In this document: in pieces, positions 26,073-34,393 of the stretch
Numbering within the stretch: the first letter of the stretch is position 1
Layout: every line of letters starts with the position of its first letter
Origin: Blastocatellia bacterium AA13
GTDB lineage: Bacteria; Acidobacteriota; Blastocatellia; UBA7656
Length of the DNA stretch: 64,000 nt
Direction: 5' to 3'
NCBI GenBank assembly: GCA_003222245.1
Contig: QHVH01000003.1
Coordinates: forward strand, 186,001-250,000
The notes under the pieces: generated by a model
Told to the model about the DNA's origin: nothing
Databases searched by the model: none
What the model saw: the letters and a program-made list of their open reading frames with translations, nothing else
Program-made: the position numbers and the translations under genes

Positions 26073-27152
26073 TCAGTCGAATTTGACTTGAATCGGAATC
26101 TCGATGACGGGAACTTCCGGGTCGTTGGTTTCTATTCGAATGATACCTTTGTAGTCACCGGCTTTTTTAATCTGAGCCTTATCGAAACTGAGGGCGATCA
26201 TATAAGTTGAACCCTCGATTTGCGATGTGACGTTGGTCGAAATAAACGGCAGCGACGAAGAGACCTTATTGATCTTGAGTCCTCCGTCCTTGATCTTTCG
26301 AACGTAGATCGGCGGCACGATCAGAGGGCGTTCGTCAGCCAGCGTCATTCGGGGAATCGAGATGATATCCGGAGACGCGATTACCCAGGGATAGATAGTC
26401 ACATCAATGGGAACCTCTACCTTTGGGAACTCTTTACTATCAGTCAGCAGCTCGACGACCTGATGGTGTTTCCCCGCTTTGTCATTTGGGTTCGTTTGAA
26501 GCGAAAGCTGGTATCGCTTTCCGTCCTCGATCGTGTCGAGTCGAACGAGGACATGATCGCCGCCCGGAATCATTTTCTTTACGTGCACCGGAGACGACTT
26601 GTCATTCGCTATCACTATGGTGGTCGAGGTGCTGGTACCGCGCAGCACGCTCGTCAGCCACGCTCCGCTGGGAGCCATGGAGAAAGGGCCGCTGGTCCTG
26701 GTGAACACTGGAAGCGGGATCGGCGTTGCAGCTACGGCGTTAGGATCGGCATCGAAATGGACCCGCAAGAGCAGTTGAAAAGACTGGCGGTTCGGGTCGT
26801 TGGTAGCTACCGTTGCACTCTTCGAAACGTCGCCCGAGTAGCCTTCCGTATGCTGCAGCGCCAGTGTGATCTTTCCCTCCTTACCAGGAGGCACGACTTT
26901 GTCATAGTCGCTTAGGGTGCATCCTCAGCCAGGGGTTACGCTTTGAATATTCAGCTCAGCCCCGCCCTCATTCTTTATTTTAAAAGTATGGGTCAGCGCT
27001 GCTCCGGCTTTGACGCGTCCAAAGTCATGCGACGTCGCATCTATCACGAGCTTTGGGACGCCGACCGGTCCATCGGAGACCTTCTTCTCCTGAGCGTGGA
27101 CCGCCAAGCCTAAAGCCAGTGCGACGCAAAGCGCAATCACGGCCCTTTTCAT
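26073..27152 (-). CDS. DUF1573-domain protein with in-frame UGA: candidate selenoprotein
   Basis: Read through, the gene encodes 359 residues. It has a signal peptide (MKRAVIALCVALALGLAVHA), then a DUF1573 domain (VIDATSHDFGRVKAGAALTHTFKIKN..GG.AELNIQSVTPG, then the UGA, then GCTLSDYDKVVPPGKEG), then a second immunoglobulin-like region reaching EIPIQVKFD. ATG 27152 has GGAGG at 27161-27165. The UGA (26925-26927, codon 76) replaces the first Cys of the family's conserved C-G-C-T motif, giving U-G-C. Sequence on both sides is in one frame and fits the same domain without a gap. A hairpin begins one base after the UGA. Either this is selenocysteine, or a recent nonsense mutation hit exactly that Cys codon. 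Without recoding only an 75-residue fragment is made. DUF1573 proteins are periplasmic and of unknown function. Confidence 0.75.
26887..26924 (-). promoter_or_regulatory. SECIS-like hairpin directly after the in-frame UGA
   Basis: On the minus strand GGATGCAC (26924-26917) pairs with GTGCCTCC (26894-26887) with one T/C mismatch. After a 7-base left bulge, GACT (26909-26906) pairs with AGTC (26898-26895) around the loop ATGACAA. The loop begins 20 bases after the UGA, within the spacing of bacterial SECIS elements. The consensus wants a G in the first two loop bases; here it is third. An alternative stem, GCGACT with AGTCGT, is also possible. Confidence 0.5.
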
Positions 27153-27388
27153 TCGAAATCCTCCAATATTGCTCCGAATCGCCAGAGAGTCTACCAAACC
27201 TCGGTGGGTGTGTCATTAGAGTTTGGGGAGAGTTTGGGGGCCGAGTGGAGCCGAGCCTCGTTTGGAGAGAAAAGGCGACCGGTTTGAAATATCGGCATAA
27301 ATTATTGGCTTTTGGCCCGAGACAAAAGCCTGTGATAGACTGAGCGCCTGCAAAAATTTAAGCGCAGTTCCCGTGCATCGATTCTCGA

Positions 27389-27532
27389 GTGAAGGATGAC
27401 CTGGTGATGGGCTTCTTCTGGGGAGGCGCGTTTACTCACTACTATCTCGACAGCAAGATCTGGCGAGTTCGAAGAGACGCAAAGCTGAGTCAGAACCTCA
27501 GGACGGCGAGCGATGCGGCCGGCGCGAATTAA
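27389..27532 (+). CDS. Short ORF, possible remnant of a larger membrane protein gene
   Basis: A 47-residue frame (GTG start, or ATG at 27407) reading ...MGFFWGGAFTHYYLDSKIWRVRRDAKLSQNL..., ended by TAA. The H-Y-Y-L-D-x-x-I-W-x-x-R text looks like the C-terminal end of a larger membrane protein. The frame is closed by a stop at 27358-27360, just upstream, so an upstream part is missing. It is either a truncated gene or a genuine small protein. No ribosome-binding site is clear. It lies 51 bases before a zinc-ribbon mini-gene on the same strand. Confidence 0.35.
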   Translation: MKDDLVMGFFWGGAFTHYYLDSKIWRVRRDAKLSQNLRTASDAAGAN

Positions 27533-27583
27533 CGGGAGTTCCTCGAATATCCCGAATTGCCGCCGCCTCGTTCGAAACACCGA

Positions 27584-27748
27584 ATGAACATCGGAATTCT
27601 CACAACAATCGCAATATGCGGCGCGGTAATAGCCGCGTATGCGCTCATCGAGCGCAAGGTCAATCAGCGGGCATGTCGATATTGCGGGTTTCGCGTATCG
27701 ATCGATGCGGCCGACGAGCGGTGTCCAAAATGCGGCTCACGTTTTTGA
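27584..27748 (+). CDS. Small membrane protein with C-terminal zinc ribbon
   Basis: A 54-residue protein. One hydrophobic helix at the N-terminus (IGILTTIAICGAVIAAYALI) is followed by a compact zinc ribbon, CRYC at residues 31-34 and CPKC at residues 47-50. The start is at ATG 27584; a longer frame begins at 27557 with a basic stretch. The order (helix first, ribbon second) is the reverse of that in the larger zinc-ribbon proteins at 37216, 37785 and 43063. The stop is 57 bases from the convergent lon gene. Function unknown. Confidence 0.6.
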   Translation: MNIGILTTIAICGAVIAAYALIERKVNQRACRYCGFRVSIDAADERCPKCGSRF

Positions 27749-27804
27749 CCTTGCGCCGCTTCCGCTTCTTTGCAATGCCATATGCCCGGCCATATGCTCG
27801 CAAC

Positions 27805-30252
27805 TTATTGCTCGGTTCCTTCGAATCCTAACTCGCTTGGACGTCCCGGCTGATCACCCGGAATCGGCGGTTTTGACGGTAACTTCTCATCATTCGAAGA
27901 TGCTTTCTCAACCTGAACTTCGGCCGGAGTAAGCGTCTCTTTCAGCAGCTCCGCTACAGTGTCGACCAGCGTAACCTTCAGGTCGGCGAGCGCTTCTGGA
28001 GGCACGTCCTTTAGATCCTGCTCATTCTTCCGTGGTAGTACAACGCGCTTGATACCCGCGCGACGCGCGGCCAGGACTTTCCCCTTTATTCCGCCTACCG
28101 GCATCACCAACCCGCTCAGGGTTATTTCGCCGGTCATCGCCGTATCGCCCTTGACCGGACGGCCCAGGCACAACGAGGCGAGCGCCGACACGATCGCGGT
28201 TCCCGCGGATGGGCCGTCTTTTGGAGTAGCTCCCGCGGGAACGTGAACGTGCACTCCGTTCTTGTCGAACTTCTCTATCGAGTCGAAGCCGAGCTCGGCC
28301 GAGTGCGACCAGAGATAGCTATGCGCCGCTTTCGCCGATTCCTGCATTACGTCGCCTAATTGTCCGGTAAGAGTCAGCCCTTTCGATCCGGGAAGGAAAG
28401 TTGTTTCGATGAAGAGGACTTCTCCTCCCATCTCTGTTACGGCAAGCCCTGTGGCAACGCCAGGCGGCAGTAACTCGCGCGCGACCTCGTGAAAGAAGCT
28501 CTCATGGCCGAGATAGTCTTCCAGCTCGGCGGACTTGATAACGAAGATCTCGCCCTCCTCTCGCGCGACCTTCAATGCGACTTTGCGAGCCAGCCTCCCG
28601 ATCGTTCGCTCGAGCTGCCTGACGCCCGCTTCTCGCGTGTACCGTGCGATTATTGCCGCGAGCGTGTCGTCGTCCACCTGAAGCTGATCTTCACGCAGCC
28701 CGGCTTCCTGGATTTGCCGAGGCAGAAGATATCGCTTCGCGATGTGAAGCTTTTCTTCTTCGCTGTAACCCGATAGCCTGATCACCTCCATTCGATCTCG
28801 CAGCGCGGGAGGGATAGGCTGAAGCGTATTCGCGGTCGCAATGAAAAACACGCTCGTGAGGTTGAAGGGCAGATCCAGATAATGATCGCGGAATGAAAAG
28901 TTCTGAGCGGGATCGAGAATCTCCAGAAGCGCCGAGGCCGGATCTCCGCGAAAATCCATGCCGAGCTTATCGACTTCGTCGAGCATCATAACCGGATTGT
29001 TGACGCCGGCGCGCCGCAGAGCCTGAATCACACGTCCCGGCATCGACCCGATATAAGTGCGGCGATGTCCGCGCAATTCCGCTTCGTCGCGAATGCCTCC
29101 AAGCGACATTCGCTCGAACTTACGTCCCATCGATCGCGCGATCGATTGTCCAAGACTTGTCTTTCCAACTCCGGGCGGTCCGACAAAGCAGAGAATCGGA
29201 GCTTTGGTCTTTGGGTTGAGCTTAATAACAGCAAGGTGCTCGAGGATGCGCTCCTTGATATCGTCGAGGTCATAGTGATCGGCATCGAGAACTTCGCGCG
29301 CGTTTATGAGATCCAGGCTGTCATCGGTGGCGATCATCCATGGTAGATCGAGAATCCATTCGAGATATGTGCGGATGACGTTATAGTCCGGGGCCGCCGA
29401 CGGCAGCCGCTCCAGGCGGCGAAGCTCGCGTTCGGCTTCGGTTCGAACCTCGTCGGGCAACTGCGCTTTTTGGATTCGCTCGCGCAGCAAAGTAGCTTCG
29501 GCTTGTTCGGGCTCGCTTTCGCCCAATTCTTTCTGAATCTGTTTCATCTGCTCGCGCAGAATGTAATCGCGCTGTGTCTTTCCAAGCTGCTCCTGGGTTT
29601 CGTTCGCGATTTTGCTGCGTATCTCAAGTACTTCAACTTCGCGGGCGAGATAGGAGTGCATTAATCGAAGCAGCTCGCCTTCGGTGTTGGCCTCTAACAG
29701 CGCCTGTTCCTGGGTCGTGCCTAAGTCGAGTACCGACGCGAGAAAGTACGACAGATTGACGGTGTCCGCCGCGGAAACTATCAGAGATCTGATTTCGGAA
29801 GGTACGTTGGGCAGAAGCCCCAGCGCTTTTTGAACAAGCGCGTCGATATTTCGCCTGAGCGCCTCGATCTCCGGCGTGTTCTCCCTGAGAGGGTCGGGCA
29901 GCACTTCGACCATGGCCTTCAAGTACGGTCGCTCCGCCGTAAACGAGACGAATCTCAATCGCTCCTGGCCCTGAACTATAAGATGAAGAACCTCTTCATT
30001 GCCGGGCGCACGGAGCATCCTGTTGATTACGACGCGGGTACCTATGGTATAGAGGCCTTCGGGGGTCGGTTCAGTGTCTTCCTCTCCGCGCTGAGTAACA
30101 ACGGCCAGGAGCTTCTCCTCGGTCGCGAGAGCCGCCTCGGCCGCGGCCAATGAAAGCGGCCTTCCGACAGTGAGAGGTGACAGGCCATTGGGGAAAATTA
30201 CGGTGTTCCTCAAGGGCAACACCGGCAGCTCGATCAAATTCGTTTTAGACAT
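27805..30252 (-). CDS. lon: ATP-dependent Lon protease (LonA)
   Basis: An 815-residue cytoplasmic AAA+ serine protease that degrades damaged and regulatory proteins. The N-terminal substrate-binding domain begins ELPVLPLRNTVIFPN. The AAA+ module has Walker A GPPGVGKTS, Walker B-type MLDEVDK and the arginine-rich sensor regions. The protease domain has the Ser/Lys dyad Ser682 (KDGPSAG) and Lys725 (GGIKGKVLAA), equivalent to E. coli Ser679 and Lys722. Length is normal for LonA. It is the third gene of a minus-strand run clpP, hsp20, lon, 64 bases after the small heat-shock gene. No sigma-32-like promoter or CIRCE element was recognised in front of the run. Confidence 0.97.
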   Translation of the reverse strand: MSKTNLIELPVLPLRNTVIFPNGLSPLTVGRPLSLAAAEAALATEEKLLAVVTQRGEEDTEPTPEGLYTIGTRVVINRMLRAPGNEEVLHLIVQGQERLRFVSFTAERPYLKAMVEVLPDPLRENTPEIEALRRNIDALVQKALGLLPNVPSEIRSLIVSAADTVNLSYFLASVLDLGTTQEQALLEANTEGELLRLMHSYLAREVEVLEIRSKIANETQEQLGKTQRDYILREQMKQIQKELGESEPEQAEATLLRERIQKAQLPDEVRTEAERELRRLERLPSAAPDYNVIRTYLEWILDLPWMIATDDSLDLINAREVLDADHYDLDDIKERILEHLAVIKLNPKTKAPILCFVGPPGVGKTSLGQSIARSMGRKFERMSLGGIRDEAELRGHRRTYIGSMPGRVIQALRRAGVNNPVMMLDEVDKLGMDFRGDPASALLEILDPAQNFSFRDHYLDLPFNLTSVFFIATANTLQPIPPALRDRMEVIRLSGYSEEEKLHIAKRYLLPRQIQEAGLREDQLQVDDDTLAAIIARYTREAGVRQLERTIGRLARKVALKVAREEGEIFVIKSAELEDYLGHESFFHEVARELLPPGVATGLAVTEMGGEVLFIETTFLPGSKGLTLTGQLGDVMQESAKAAHSYLWSHSAELGFDSIEKFDKNGVHVHVPAGATPKDGPSAGTAIVSALASLCLGRPVKGDTAMTGEITLSGLVMPVGGIKGKVLAARRAGIKRVVLPRKNEQDLKDVPPEALADLKVTLVDTVAELLKETLTPAEVQVEKASSNDEKLPSKPPIPGDQPGRPSELGFEGTEQ

Positions 30253-30316
30253 TTTGTTCCTGTTGAAGAAGCAAAATTGCTTCGGGTTCAGATCTCAACC
30301 ACGCATGTTTCACCGC

Positions 30317-30679
30317 TTATTTATCGCAGGTTATGTGTACGATCAACCAGCCCTCGCGGCTTTCACTGCGAATGCAAGCTTGGGTCCAATCGCATGGAAT
30401 CGAGATAGCCCGTTCGAACCGGCTATACGTGATTTCGAGCTGATAGTAGCTCCATCCCTCATTAATAAATGAATCACGCCTGACTCCGCGAACAATCAAC
30501 TCATCTCCTACGATAAGGACTTCGAGGTCATCGGGCCGGACACCGGCGAGATCGAGTTTTATCACCCAGCCTTCGGAGGTTTTGTAGATATCCGCGGCCG
30601 GCTCCCACAGCGGACCACTCGGACGCCTGTATTTGACTTCGCCCGCGTATCGCCGGATGAGGACTCTTTTTCTCGACAT
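30317..30679 (-). CDS. Small heat-shock protein Hsp20 (alpha-crystallin domain)
   Basis: A 120-residue protein. A basic N-terminal arm (MSRKRVLIRRYAGEVKYRR) leads into an alpha-crystallin domain: WEPAADIYKTSEGWVIKLDLAGVRPDDLEVLIVGDELIVRGVRR, then the ERAISIPCD segment and a final strand WLIVHITCDK. The C-terminal I-x-I anchoring motif is not obvious, and the tail is short. As a holdase it would bind unfolding proteins and pass them to chaperones or proteases. The gene starts two bases after clpP stops and is followed by lon, so it is sandwiched between two protease genes in one transcript. Confidence 0.93.
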   Translation of the reverse strand: MSRKRVLIRRYAGEVKYRRPSGPLWEPAADIYKTSEGWVIKLDLAGVRPDDLEVLIVGDELIVRGVRRDSFINEGWSYYQLEITYSRFERAISIPCDWTQACIRSESREGWLIVHITCDK

Positions 30680-30681
30680 CT

Positions 30682-31305
30682 TTATTTCTCTCGCTTGCCG
30701 TCAAGGCTGTGAAGCTCCGCATCCCGGGAGCTTAGAACCTGATCGATGAGCCCGTACTCCTTCGCTTGAGGGGGACTGAGAATAAAATCGCGCTCCACGT
30801 CTCGCTCGATGTTGGCGAGAGGCTGGCCGCTCGCTTCGGCCAGGATACCCGAAAGGAGCGCACGCATCCTGAGAACTTCCTCGGCGTAGATCTTTATATC
30901 GCTGGCCTGGCCTTCGAGCCCTTCCATCGACGGCTGGTGTAACAGTATTCGAGAATGCGGCAGCGAAAATCTCTTTCCTTTTGTTCCTGCCGCCAATAAG
31001 ACCGCGCCCATTGACGCAGCCTGGCCCAGGCATATCGTAACGATGTCCGGCCGCACAAATCGCATCGTGTCATAGATGGCCAATCCCGCGGTTATCGAAC
31101 CTCCCGGGGTGTTTATATAGACCGAGATGTCGCGATCGGGATCTTCAGCTTCGAGATAGAGAAGCTCGGCAATGACTATACCGGCGATGGTCTCCTCAAT
31201 CGGAGTACCGATAAAAATGATGTTTTCCTTCAGGAGCCGCGAATAAATATCGTAGTGGCGTTCACCACGACTCGTGCTCTCCACAACGGTTGGAATTAAT
31301 CCCAT
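30682..31305 (-). CDS. clpP: ClpP protease subunit
   Basis: A 207-residue serine protease subunit that assembles into the 14-mer chamber used by ClpX or ClpA. Catalytic triad Ser98 (GQAASMGA), His123 (LLHQP) and Asp173 (ERDFILS). The head region has the [17 protein letters not shown] signature. ATG 31305 is preferred because GAGGTG precedes it with an eight-base spacing; a TTG two codons upstream is only two bases from that site. No clpX or trigger-factor gene follows, unlike in most bacteria, so this may be a second clpP copy. hsp20 and lon come next on the same strand. Confidence 0.95.
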   Translation of the reverse strand: MGLIPTVVESTSRGERHYDIYSRLLKENIIFIGTPIEETIAGIVIAELLYLEAEDPDRDISVYINTPGGSITAGLAIYDTMRFVRPDIVTICLGQAASMGAVLLAAGTKGKRFSLPHSRILLHQPSMEGLEGQASDIKIYAEEVLRMRALLSGILAEASGQPLANIERDVERDFILSPPQAKEYGLIDQVLSSRDAELHSLDGKREK

Positions 31306-31573
31306 TATCAATTCACCTCACGTTCAGCGCTAGTCTAAGATCCGGGACGGCTATTATGCCGGCGTATCAACTCACGCTTCACCGCATTCGAGCTTACAAA
31401 ATGTCTATTGATGATAACAGCACGGCTGCGCAGAATCCATGTTGACCATATTGACTAATGTTGATAAAGCGAGTGGGAGCTTGCCGGTTACAATCGGCGT
31501 TCGGTTGAAATTGCGTTATAGCAGGTGGTTGGTCTAGACTAGCGCGTTACTCTTCCAATTCCATTCAATGAGC

Positions 31574-31578
31574 GGAGG
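31574..31578 (+). promoter_or_regulatory. Shine-Dalgarno of infA, six bases before an ATT start
   Basis: GGAGG followed by T lies at 31574-31578. The in-frame ATT at 31585 is six bases away, an ideal spacing. The first in-frame ATG (31600) is 21 bases away, too far for this site. Confidence 0.75.
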
Positions 31579-31584
31579 TGCGCC

Positions 31585-31806
31585 ATTCCAAAAGACGAAA
31601 TGATACCCGTGGAGGGTACTGTTACCGATTCGCTGCCCAATGCCACATTCAAGGTTCAAATCGGTGAAGGACACGAAATCCTCGCCCACCTTTCCGGAAA
31701 AATGCGGAAAAACTTTATTAAGGTCTTACCCGGAGACAAGGTCACCGTTGAATTGTCTCCTTATGACTTAAGCAAGGGCCGAATAACCTACCGTCATCGC
31801 TCCTGA
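31585..31806 (+). CDS. infA: Translation initiation factor IF-1, with an ATT start codon
   Basis: An S1/OB-fold factor binding the ribosomal A site. The sequence ([54 protein letters not shown]) is unmistakable. From ATG 31600 the protein would be 68 residues and lack the first strand residues of the family. From ATT 31585 it is 73, and [13 protein letters not shown] aligns position by position with E. coli MAKEDNIEMQGTV. The Shine-Dalgarno spacing also picks the ATT. No in-frame ATG, GTG or TTG lies nearby upstream. AUU starts are known for infC, where they give autoregulation by IF-3. Divergent from clpP. Confidence 0.93.
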   Translation: MPKDEMIPVEGTVTDSLPNATFKVQIGEGHEILAHLSGKMRKNFIKVLPGDKVTVELSPYDLSKGRITYRHRS

Positions 31807-31921
31807 TGCTCCTTTGAGATTGTCAGCAGCGGCAGGTTTTTCGACCCCGCTCGATTCTGGCTGGTATGTAAATTTTAGCCGGCGCTTACCTTGCACGCCT
31901 TTTCAGACCGCACGCCTCGAA

Positions 31922-34165
31922 CTACCGTAGAGTAATCCGCCTGATTCGGAAGTTCTCGGAGTCGGCCACGTACAGAAAGCCATGGGCCCTGTCCAGGGTT
32001 ATTCCTCTCGGCTGATTGAATGCCGCGCTAAGCCCCGGCCCATCGCGGAATTTGCGCCTGGTTCCACCCGTAATCGTGTTGACGTTCCCGTTGGGATCGA
32101 CCCTTCTGATCTGCCCGGCCAGGATATCAGACACATAAATGGTTCCGTCGCTATCCACCGCCAGCCCGACCGGCTGACTGAATGAAGATTGAAAGAAAGG
32201 TCCGTCGAGGGCCCCTATATCGCCGCTGCCGGACAGGGTCTCAACAGTCCTGGTATCGAGATTGACCACCCTGATTCGCATGTTGTTGGTGTCGGCGACG
32301 TACAACAAACGGCCGTCGTTGGAGAGAGCCAGACCCGTAGGCGTGTTGAACCTCGCTTTGAGCGCATCGCCGTCCGCAAAGCCCGGGACGCCGTTGCCCG
32401 CGATGGTTTCAACTTGAGGAGTTCCGTTCACGTCCCTGATTCGTCTGATTGAATGATTGTTGGTATCGGAGAAGAAGATCGAACCGTCCCGCGCAAGCAC
32501 CATATCATCAGGATGGCGGAATCCCGCGTCGCGAGCATTGCCGACTCCGAATCCCTCTTGCCCGACCAGCGTGCTGTTGAGCTTATCCTGCCGCGCTTTC
32601 TCCGTGATCGTTTCAGTGAGTCCGGCGAACGTATCTACAGTAACGGCCCCCCCAGCGCCTTTTCTAATCCGCCGAATGACATCGTTGCCGTTTTCAGTTA
32701 CGTAGATCGTGCCCGCGTTGTCGACCAGGATGCCGAGCGGGTTGGAAAAAGTAGGCGCGAAGCCTCTGGGATTGCCGGAGTCGCTGTAGCCTTGAAAGCC
32801 GGTTCCCGCCACTGTGCATACCTGTCCGGACGCGAAATCGATCGAGCGAATGGAGTGATTCAACCGGTCAGTCACATACAACAATCCGTCTGGACCGAAC
32901 GCCAGTCGAGAAGGCCATCGAAAGAACGAAGCCGCCGCATCCACACAGCCGGTGTTCAAACCGTCTCGCTTGTTCCCAGCAACCTCGAGCACGGTTACGT
33001 CCGAAACCACGCGGAAGGAAGTCGTATTGGATATAGTTCCGGCCCCATTTTTAACCTGAACAATGTGGATTCCGGGAGCCGTGAGCAGCTCCGACTTCAA
33101 GGAAAGCGTAAGCAAACGGCGAGTCTGCCTCTTTATTCCAACTTCCTGTCCGTCGATCGTGGCTGTGACGTCGCCGGTGAAGTTGGCCCCATCGAGATCG
33201 ACCGCCGATTTGTCTTCGCCGACCCTTATCCTCGTCGGAGAAACTGAGAACACGAACGGATCCTCATTCGGCGTCACCGCAATAATCGTATCTCTCGATT
33301 GAATCCCGTCCTGCTCGACCCTGATGATCAGCTCGCTGGGCGCCGAGACGAACGAAGCCGGAATTGTTGCTTCGAGCCGCTCCTTGACGTGGGCCGTTTC
33401 CAACCGGGTTCCGTTCACCACCACCGTCGCGTCCTTCTTGAAGTTATTACCGAAGACTTTTATCGGAACAGCTTCATTGGAGATGTTCAGAGTTTCGGGG
33501 TCGGTGCTATCTATTTTGGCGGCCGAGGGGACGACGAAGAATATCTCTACGTTGGAGTATCTCGAATTCTTATTTCTGACGACGACCGGAATGAATGCGA
33601 AATCGGTGAGCAGATCGGCGTCCAGCTCGAAGCTGAGCTGAGTATCCGATATGAACGTCGTCGGCGCATCGAATCCCCAGAGCACGACGGTTGAATTCTC
33701 GTTGAAGCCCTCGCCGAACATATTCGTGAGGAGATTGACGTTCTGGCCTTCTTGGGCGGCGTTTCCGCCGAGGCGAGTTCTAATGTCGGGGTCCTTCTGA
33801 ACAACGGTAAGAATTCGGGTTTCCGAGGTCGAGTGATCGGAGTTAATTACTTGGACGGTATGAGTGCCTACGTTGGCGACTACCGACGGATCGATCTCGG
33901 CAAGCAGTACCTTTCCTTTTCGGGAAACCCTCGATGAATCGAGCGGCGTTCCATCCACAACGGCCTTAGCGCCGTCGTCATAGTTGGTTCCAGTGAGCCT
34001 GATCGTGAAAGTGGCGGTTCCGGCCGTTATTACGTCCGGACTAATTCTCTTGAGGGTGGGAGCTGACGCCTGCGCGCTTACGGCTTTATTGCCGCGTCTG
34101 GACATCAGCCACGGCGCGGACATTACCAGGCCGAAAACTAACAGACATCCGATGGCTTTCCTCAT
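31922..34165 (-). CDS. Secreted protein with IPT/TIG and NHL repeats
   Basis: A 747-residue exported protein. It has a signal peptide (KAIGCLLVFGLVMSAPWLM...VSAQ), four to five IPT/TIG-like immunoglobulin domains at about residues 35-390 (ITAGTATFTIRLTGTNYDDGAKAVVDG; VKVFGNNFKKDATVVVNG and similar), and a C-terminal NHL-type six-bladed propeller at about 400-745 (PSRLAFGPDGLLYVTDRLNHSIRSID; GILVDNAGTIYVTENGNDVIRRI; GLALSNDGRLLYVADTNNMRIRVV; GITLDRAHGFLYVADSENFRIRRI). ATG 34165 is chosen because GGAGAAG lies in front. Such proteins are common in Acidobacteriota, are probably extracellular and have no known enzymatic activity. Convergent with infA. Confidence 0.88.
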   Translation of the reverse strand: MRKAIGCLLVFGLVMSAPWLMSRRGNKAVSAQASAPTLKRISPDVITAGTATFTIRLTGTNYDDGAKAVVDGTPLDSSRVSRKGKVLLAEIDPSVVANVGTHTVQVINSDHSTSETRILTVVQKDPDIRTRLGGNAAQEGQNVNLLTNMFGEGFNENSTVVLWGFDAPTTFISDTQLSFELDADLLTDFAFIPVVVRNKNSRYSNVEIFFVVPSAAKIDSTDPETLNISNEAVPIKVFGNNFKKDATVVVNGTRLETAHVKERLEATIPASFVSAPSELIIRVEQDGIQSRDTIIAVTPNEDPFVFSVSPTRIRVGEDKSAVDLDGANFTGDVTATIDGQEVGIKRQTRRLLTLSLKSELLTAPGIHIVQVKNGAGTISNTTSFRVVSDVTVLEVAGNKRDGLNTGCVDAAASFFRWPSRLAFGPDGLLYVTDRLNHSIRSIDFASGQVCTVAGTGFQGYSDSGNPRGFAPTFSNPLGILVDNAGTIYVTENGNDVIRRIRKGAGGAVTVDTFAGLTETITEKARQDKLNSTLVGQEGFGVGNARDAGFRHPDDMVLARDGSIFFSDTNNHSIRRIRDVNGTPQVETIAGNGVPGFADGDALKARFNTPTGLALSNDGRLLYVADTNNMRIRVVNLDTRTVETLSGSGDIGALDGPFFQSSFSQPVGLAVDSDGTIYVSDILAGQIRRVDPNGNVNTITGGTRRKFRDGPGLSAAFNQPRGITLDRAHGFLYVADSENFRIRRITLR

Positions 34166-34393
34166 TACAACTTCTCCTTGCAACGGCCTCGATGCGACAC
34201 AACTCCGCACCAAGGGATTTCAATTAAGAAGACTTGCGCAAACGAATCTTGCACATTGTGTAGTCGAAATTAATGTATTAGGCAGGCCGACGCTCCATGG
34301 AGTACCACGGCGCATTGCGCGTGAACCGGGATTATATCTATCACCTTGCTGAATCGACAAGAGACAGTTTTTGCTTACGGAAAAATTGGATCT

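Noticed and set aside
26894-27197. Two separate small genes at 26073-26894 and 26925-27197
   Set aside because: The two frames are the same register, separated only by the TGA, and each is half a DUF1573 domain. One interrupted gene explains both; a start at 26894 inside the domain is not credible.
31306-31584. CIRCE or other heat-shock operator before clpP
   Set aside because: The inverted repeat TTAGCACTC-N9-GAGTGCTAA or a close match is not present on either strand.
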